Positions 60,463 to 64,000 of a stretch of 64,000 nucleotides of DNA are shown in pieces. Below the pieces are notes generated by a model, which worked only from the letters and a program-made list of their open reading frames with translations, was not told where the DNA came from and searched no databases. Position 1 is the stretch's first letter; each line of letters begins with the position of its first letter. A program made the position numbers and the translations under genes. Source of the stretch: Streptomyces mobaraensis NBRC 13819 = DSM 40847 (GTDB taxonomy: Bacteria > Actinomycetota > Actinomycetes > Streptomycetales > Streptomycetaceae). The stretch covers positions 7,279,501 to 7,343,500 of the forward strand of contig NZ_CP072827.1 in assembly GCF_017916255.1 (NCBI RefSeq), in the 5' to 3' direction.

Positions 60463-61426
60463 TCAGGGCGTGGAGCACCGCCTGGGCGGTGGGGAGCCGG
60501 TTGGCGGCCTGCTGCCAGGCGAGGCAGCGGGGGCCGTCGAGGACCTCCGAGGTGATCTCCTCGCCGCGGACGGCGGGCAGGCAGTGCAGCACCACGGCGT
60601 CGCCGGGGGCGTGGGCCAGGAGCCGGTCGTCCACCCGGTAGCGGGCCAGGCGCCGACGGCGCTCGTCGGCCTCGTCGCGCCGGTCCATGGGCACCCACAC
60701 CTCGGCGTAGACGGCGTGCGCGCCCCGGACGGCGTCCTCCGGTTCCTCGGTCACGGAGACGGACCCGCCCGTGCGCCGCATCGTCTCGCGGGCCTCGTCC
60801 AGCAGGCCGGGATCCGTCGCGTAGCCGGCGGGACGGGCGATGGTCAGGTGCATGCCGGTGGCGGCGCAGGCGGAGAGGAAGGAGTTGCAGGTGTTGCTCC
60901 CGCCGTCGCCGACGAAGGCGGCCCGCAGGCCCTTCAGCGTCCCGAAGTGCTCCCGCAGGGCGAGCAGGTCGGCGAGGGACTGACACGGGTGGTGGCTGTC
61001 GCTCAGCGCGTTGACGACCGGCACCTCGGACACCTCGGCCATCCGCTCCAGCACGCGGTGTTCGAAGGTGCGCACGGCGACGGCGTCGAGGTACGACGAG
61101 AGGACCCGGGCCGTGTCGGCGACGGTCTCGCCGCGGCCGAGCTGGAGCTCGTCCCGGTTCAGCACCACGGCGGCCATGCCGAGCCGCTGGGCGGCGGCGG
61201 CCAGCGACACCCGCGTCCGCGTGGACGGCTTCTCGAAGACGCACCCGACGGCCCCGCCCCGCAGACCGTCGGCCCACCCCAGTGGCTCCCGCTTCATCGC
61301 CTCCGCCCGGTCCAGGAGGGTCCGCAGGGTCTCCGGGGCCAGGTCGCCGACGCGCAGCAGGTGGTCCGGAATCTCGCCGTCCGCGGCGGGGGCCGCCCGG
61401 CGGGCCGCCGGTGGCGGTCGGGTCAT
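60434..61426 (-). CDS. argF: ornithine carbamoyltransferase-like enzyme
   Basis: 330 residues. Carbamoyl-phosphate motif EKPSTRTRVS (about 68-77), LGRGETVADTARVL, the HPCQSLADLLALREH segment (about 149-163) and HCLPAVRGEE (about 282-291, catalytic Cys) are all present. The GDGGSNTCNS segment replaces the common D-x-x-N-N-M-x-N-S loop, and the ornithine-side segment EVWVPMDRRDEAD differs from the usual VWVSMG. That may signal a changed substrate or a pathway-specific paralogue. No other arginine gene is near. GGAGG is 7 bp before ATG 61426. Its 3' end overlaps the truncated methyltransferase. Confidence 0.8.
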   Translation of the reverse strand: MTRPPPAARRAAPAADGEIPDHLLRVGDLAPETLRTLLDRAEAMKREPLGWADGLRGGAVGCVFEKPSTRTRVSLAAAAQRLGMAAVVLNRDELQLGRGETVADTARVLSSYLDAVAVRTFEHRVLERMAEVSEVPVVNALSDSHHPCQSLADLLALREHFGTLKGLRAAFVGDGGSNTCNSFLSACAATGMHLTIARPAGYATDPGLLDEARETMRRTGGSVSVTEEPEDAVRGAHAVYAEVWVPMDRRDEADERRRRLARYRVDDRLLAHAPGDAVVLHCLPAVRGEEITSEVLDGPRCLAWQQAANRLPTAQAVLHALITAARRRAV

Positions 61427-61735
61427 CGCGCGCCTCCGGGGGCAGGGGTCCGGCGACACGGGTCCGCCGACGGGGGCGTCGACGGGGTCCGCCGACGGGC
61501 TCCCCCCGAGTCTGGCCCGGGGGCGGGGGACCGGCACCCCGCCCGTGCCGCGCGGGTGAACCGTCCGCGGGCGCTCTCGGGCACGGGGGGTCGCGGGCGC
61601 GGCGCGCTTTCGGGTCGCGGGCGCGCTTTCGGGCGCGGGCCCGTTCCGGCTTCCGACGCGGGTCCTTTCCGACGAGGGCTCTGTCGGACGGCGGCCCTTT
61701 CGTCGGACGGCGGCCTACTCAGGCGACGAGGACGG
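61427..61735. other. intergenic region with short direct repeats
   Basis: 309 bp. Two 14-bp direct repeats, GGCGCGCTTTCGGG (61601-61614, 61620-61633) and GTCGGACGGCGGCC (61683-61696, 61702-61715), each about 19 bp apart. No gene recognised. Confidence 0.5.
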
Positions 61736-62557
61736 TCAGCGGCCTCCGCGCCGCCGGCCGCCGGTGCCGCGCTGGGCGCCGCCCTTGCCCGCGCCCTTCG
61801 CGGTGTTCTTCCCGGCGCCCTTCTTACCGCCCTGCCCGACGGTCTTCCTGCCGCTCTGCCCGGCGGCGGCCTTCCGGGGCGCGCCGCCGCCCTTCCGCCC
61901 GGCGGTCCCCGCCCCGCCCGTCCGGCGCTCCTGGGCCGCGGGCAGCTGGGGCCCGCGCGTGCTGTTGGGGGTACGGCCGCGGACGACGCCGATGAAGTGC
62001 TCGACGAGCTCGGTGGTCCGCTCCTCGGGCCAGGACAGGGCGACCCGCGACTGCGGGGCGTCGGTCAGCGGCCGGTAGGTGAGGTCCTTGCGGTGGTGCA
62101 GTCGGGCGAGGGACTGCGGGACGACGAGGACGCCGATGCCGGCCGCGACCAGCTCGACGGCGTCGGCGGTCGTGGCGGGCCGCTCCAGCGCGGGCCGCCC
62201 CGGCAGCCGCTCCCAGCCCAGGGCGTCGTCCAGCGGGTGCAGGACGATCTCGTCGGCGAGGTCGGCGACCGCCGCCTCGTCCACCGCCGTGAGGAGGTGG
62301 TCCTTGGGGACGATCACCACGGTGGTCTCGGTGTACAGCGGGATGGCGCTGAGGTCCGTACCGTCCACCGGGAGCCGGAGCAGCGCGGCGTCGGCGCCGC
62401 CGGCGCGGAGCACGCCGGGCGCCTCGTGCGGGGGCACCGACAGCAGGGTCAGCGGCACCTCGGGCAGGCGTTCGTTCCAGATACGCACCCATTTGTCGGG
62501 TGTCACTCCCGGGACGTAGGCGAGCCGGAACGTGGGGGAGTCTTGCGAGCCTGTCAC
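61736..62557 (-). CDS. LysR-type effector-binding domain without HTH, with histone-like basic tail
   Basis: 273 residues. About 1-195 is a periplasmic-binding-like LysR substrate domain (FRLAYVPGVTPDKWVRIW, LPLTLLSVPPHEA-like, VVIVPKDHLLTAV and AAGIGVLVVPQSLARL). The N-terminal winged HTH of LysR regulators is missing. The tail (about 205-273) is almost all Lys, Arg, Gly and Ala (GRKGGGAPRKAAAGQ, GKKGAGKNTAKG), like histone H1-type nucleoid proteins. A DNA contact through this tail is plausible. Start at GTG 62557; a -10-like TAACCT ends 6 bp upstream, so the message may be leaderless. Divergent from the DUF5997 gene, its usual companion in Streptomyces. Confidence 0.75.
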   Translation of the reverse strand: MTGSQDSPTFRLAYVPGVTPDKWVRIWNERLPEVPLTLLSVPPHEAPGVLRAGGADAALLRLPVDGTDLSAIPLYTETTVVIVPKDHLLTAVDEAAVADLADEIVLHPLDDALGWERLPGRPALERPATTADAVELVAAGIGVLVVPQSLARLHHRKDLTYRPLTDAPQSRVALSWPEERTTELVEHFIGVVRGRTPNSTRGPQLPAAQERRTGGAGTAGRKGGGAPRKAAAGQSGRKTVGQGGKKGAGKNTAKGAGKGGAQRGTGGRRRGGR

Positions 62558-62610
62558 CCGCCCAGGTTACCGGTCACGGAGCGTGCCGATCGCCCCGTAC
62601 CCTTGGTCGC
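62558..62610. promoter_or_regulatory. divergent pair of leaderless-type promoters
   Basis: In 53 bp, a minus-strand -10 TAACCT (62569-62564) ends 6 bp before GTG 62557, and a plus-strand -10 TACCCT (62598-62603) ends 7 bp before ATG 62611. Neither start has a ribosome site. No consensus -35 was found. Confidence 0.45.
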
Positions 62611-63012
62611 ATGACCACGCACAAAACCGCCCAGACGATGAAGCCCGCGACCGCGGCGAAGAAGCTGGGGGTGTACCTGGAAGCCACCCCCGCCTCGTTC
62701 CGGGAGGGTGTGGTCTCCCGCCAGGAGCTGAACGCGCTCCAGGCCGACCCGCCGGAGTGGCTGCGTGACCTGCGGCGCGACGGGCCGCACCCGCGTCCCG
62801 TGGTCGCCGCGAAGCTCGGCGTCTCCATCGCGGGCCTGGCCCGGGGCGGCGTCACCGAGGCGCTCACCACGGAGCAGATCGAGGCGCTCAAGGAGGAGCG
62901 GCCCGAGTGGCTGGAGCGCGAGCGCGCCACGCAGGCCGAGGTCCGCAAGGAGGCGCAGCGGATCAAGGAGCGGAACGCCCAGCGGGCCGCCGCCGAGTCC
63001 GCCGGTTCCTGA
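62611..63012 (+). CDS. DUF5997-family protein
   Basis: 133 residues. Characteristic features are an opening AQTMKPATAAKKLGVYLEAT (about 8-27), SFREGVVSRQELNALQADPP and two repeats of a (P)PEWLR/ER pattern at about 48 and 90, followed by a charged coiled-coil-like C-terminus (ERATQAEVRKEAQRIKER). VAAKLGVSIAGLARGGV (about 66-82) may be an HTH-like helix pair. The function is not known. It is divergent from the HTH-less LysR-domain gene in what appears a conserved pair. Confidence 0.75.
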   Translation: MTTHKTAQTMKPATAAKKLGVYLEATPASFREGVVSRQELNALQADPPEWLRDLRRDGPHPRPVVAAKLGVSIAGLARGGVTEALTTEQIEALKEERPEWLERERATQAEVRKEAQRIKERNAQRAAAESAGS

Positions 63013-63351
63013 TCGCTCTTCCCGCTCTCCGCACTACCGCCGGCCCGGCCCGGGATCCTTCCCGGGCCGGGCCGGCCGTCTTTTCGGCCGCCTTCCGGCC
63101 CTTCCTTCCGCGATCCGTCCGAATCAGCGCGTCCGGTTTGATGGCTTGTCTTCGGCTATGCCCTGACGGCCGGTCAGAACCTGTCCCGGCCGTGGTGCAG
63201 GATGGCGTTTTGTGCCGGGTCATGTCTGTGTCCTGGCACTTTGACGATCGTTCCGGACAGGTAGGTAGGACGAAGTGACGGTTGGCTGTGTCGGACTGCC
63301 GGTGGCGCTTGGCGCCGCCGGCACAGGGTCCGGGAACCGCGGAGGGCGCCG
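63013..63351. other. intergenic region between DUF5997 and MscS genes
   Basis: 339 bp with the terminator at 63039-63076 and a possible MscS-gene promoter: TTGACG (63241-63246) followed by TAGGTA (63262-63267) or TAGGAC (63266-63271). No gene or RNA is recognised. Confidence 0.45.
63039..63076 (+). terminator. strong intrinsic terminator after DUF5997 gene
   Basis: 16-bp perfect stem 63039-63054 / 63061-63076 (core GGCCCGGCCCGGG and CCCGGGCCGGGCC), 6-base loop, followed by CGTCTTTT. Confidence 0.8.
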
Positions 63352-64000
63352 GTGACCGGGGATCTGACGTTGCACGACGGGATCACCGCGGGCATCGCGG
63401 TGGTCGCCGGGCTGCTGGCGGCCGTGCTGCTGCGGATGATCCTGCGGTGGCTCGCCGAACGGGCCCTGCGGACCCGCTGGATCGGCGACGACATCATCGT
63501 CGACATCCTGCGCACCCTCGCCCCCTGCGCGGCGGTGGCCGCCGGCGTGGCGGTGGGCGCCGCGGCCCTGCCGCTGAACCACCAGGTGCGGCACACCGTC
63601 AACCAGACGCTGGTGGCGGTGGTGATGCTCAGCGCCACCTTCACCGCGGCCCGCGTGATCAGCGGTCTGATCCGGACGGTGACGCAGTCCCGCTCCGGAG
63701 TGGCCGGCCAGGCCACGATATTCGTCAACATCACGCGCATCACGGTCCTGGCGATGGGCTTCCTGGTCATCCTGGAGACCCTCGGCATCTCGATAGCCCC
63801 GCTGCTCACCGCCCTCGGCGTCGGCGGTCTGGCCATCGCCCTGGCCATGCGGGACACCCTGGCCAACCTCTTCGCCGGTGTGCACATCCTGGTCTCCAAG
63901 ACGGTCCAGCCCGGCGACTACATCCGGCTCAGCAGCGGTGAGGAGGGCTATGTCGTCGACATCAACTGGCGCAACACCGTCGTCGAGCAGCTCTCCAACA
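63352..64000 (+). CDS. MscS-type mechanosensitive ion channel, N-terminal part (3' end outside window)
   Basis: At least 216 residues are encoded, beginning at GTG 63352 (GGAGG 7 bp upstream). About four hydrophobic segments occupy residues 10-165. The pore-lining and gate region typical of MscS is visible as LLTALGVGGLAIALAMRDTL (about 143-162), then NLFAGVHILVSKTVQPGDYI, the start of the beta domain. Such channels open on hypo-osmotic shock. The frame runs off the window end, so the C-terminal vestibule is not seen. Confidence 0.85.
   Translation, partial: MTGDLTLHDGITAGIAVVAGLLAAVLLRMILRWLAERALRTRWIGDDIIVDILRTLAPCAAVAAGVAVGAAALPLNHQVRHTVNQTLVAVVMLSATFTAARVISGLIRTVTQSRSGVAGQATIFVNITRITVLAMGFLVILETLGISIAPLLTALGVGGLAIALAMRDTLANLFAGVHILVSKTVQPGDYIRLSSGEEGYVVDINWRNTVVEQLSN

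Overview
The window is very GC-rich (above 70 percent), with long overlapping frames on both strands, GTG starts, leaderless-looking promoters and families typical of Streptomyces and close relatives (geosmin synthase, encapsulin, ECF41 sigma factor, SARP and PucR regulators, DUF5997). I read it as a Streptomyces-type accessory, chromosome-arm-like region. No rRNA, tRNA, CRISPR array, integrase or transposase is visible. About 49 protein genes can be supported; the first and last run off the window.

1-17.7 kb: mixed housekeeping and stress genes. These are the 3' end of a basic amino-acid decarboxylase, a DinB/maleylpyruvate-isomerase-fold protein, an Acg-type nitroreductase divergent from an ECF41 sigma factor, two DNA-repair glycosylases (Nei2-like and AlkC-like with an Ig domain), a TetR regulator, an MmpS-like lipoprotein, a methyltransferase, a lactate-monooxygenase/2-hydroxyacid-dehydrogenase operon divergent from a PucR-type regulator, a secreted HNH nuclease, an MFS symporter, a small secreted Cys-His protein and a GNAT acetyltransferase.

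17.7-21.5 kb: a two-gene unit encoding a Family 2B encapsulin shell protein (HK97-fold shell with an inserted cyclic-nucleotide-binding domain) followed by a full-length two-domain geosmin-synthase-type terpene cyclase. This looks like a compartmentalised terpene pathway.

21.9-37.8 kb: a compact NRPS cluster on the minus strand with an unusual split layout: MFS exporter, stand-alone condensation protein with an altered active-site motif, C-A-PCP, acyl-CoA dehydrogenase, A-PCP-PCP-A-PCP (the two PCPs carry a recent DNA duplication), and C-PCP-reductase. A MarR regulator and a questin-oxidase-like monooxygenase sit at its upstream edge.

37.8-45.4 kb: type II NADH dehydrogenase, a coupled AAA+ ATPase/TPR-membrane protein pair without a known function, and a PadR-controlled DrrAB-type ABC exporter.

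45.4-57.2 kb: an isonitrile synthase, a P450 with the I-helix threonine replaced by proline, and a glucose-1-phosphate thymidylyltransferase, divergent from a giant AfsR/SARP regulator. An orphan type II polyketide aromatase/cyclase and small regulators follow.

57.5-64 kb: TetR plus a DHA2 multidrug exporter, a truncated methyltransferase remnant abutting an ornithine-carbamoyltransferase paralogue, a LysR-effector-domain protein without HTH but with a histone-like tail, DUF5997, and the 5' part of an MscS-type channel gene.
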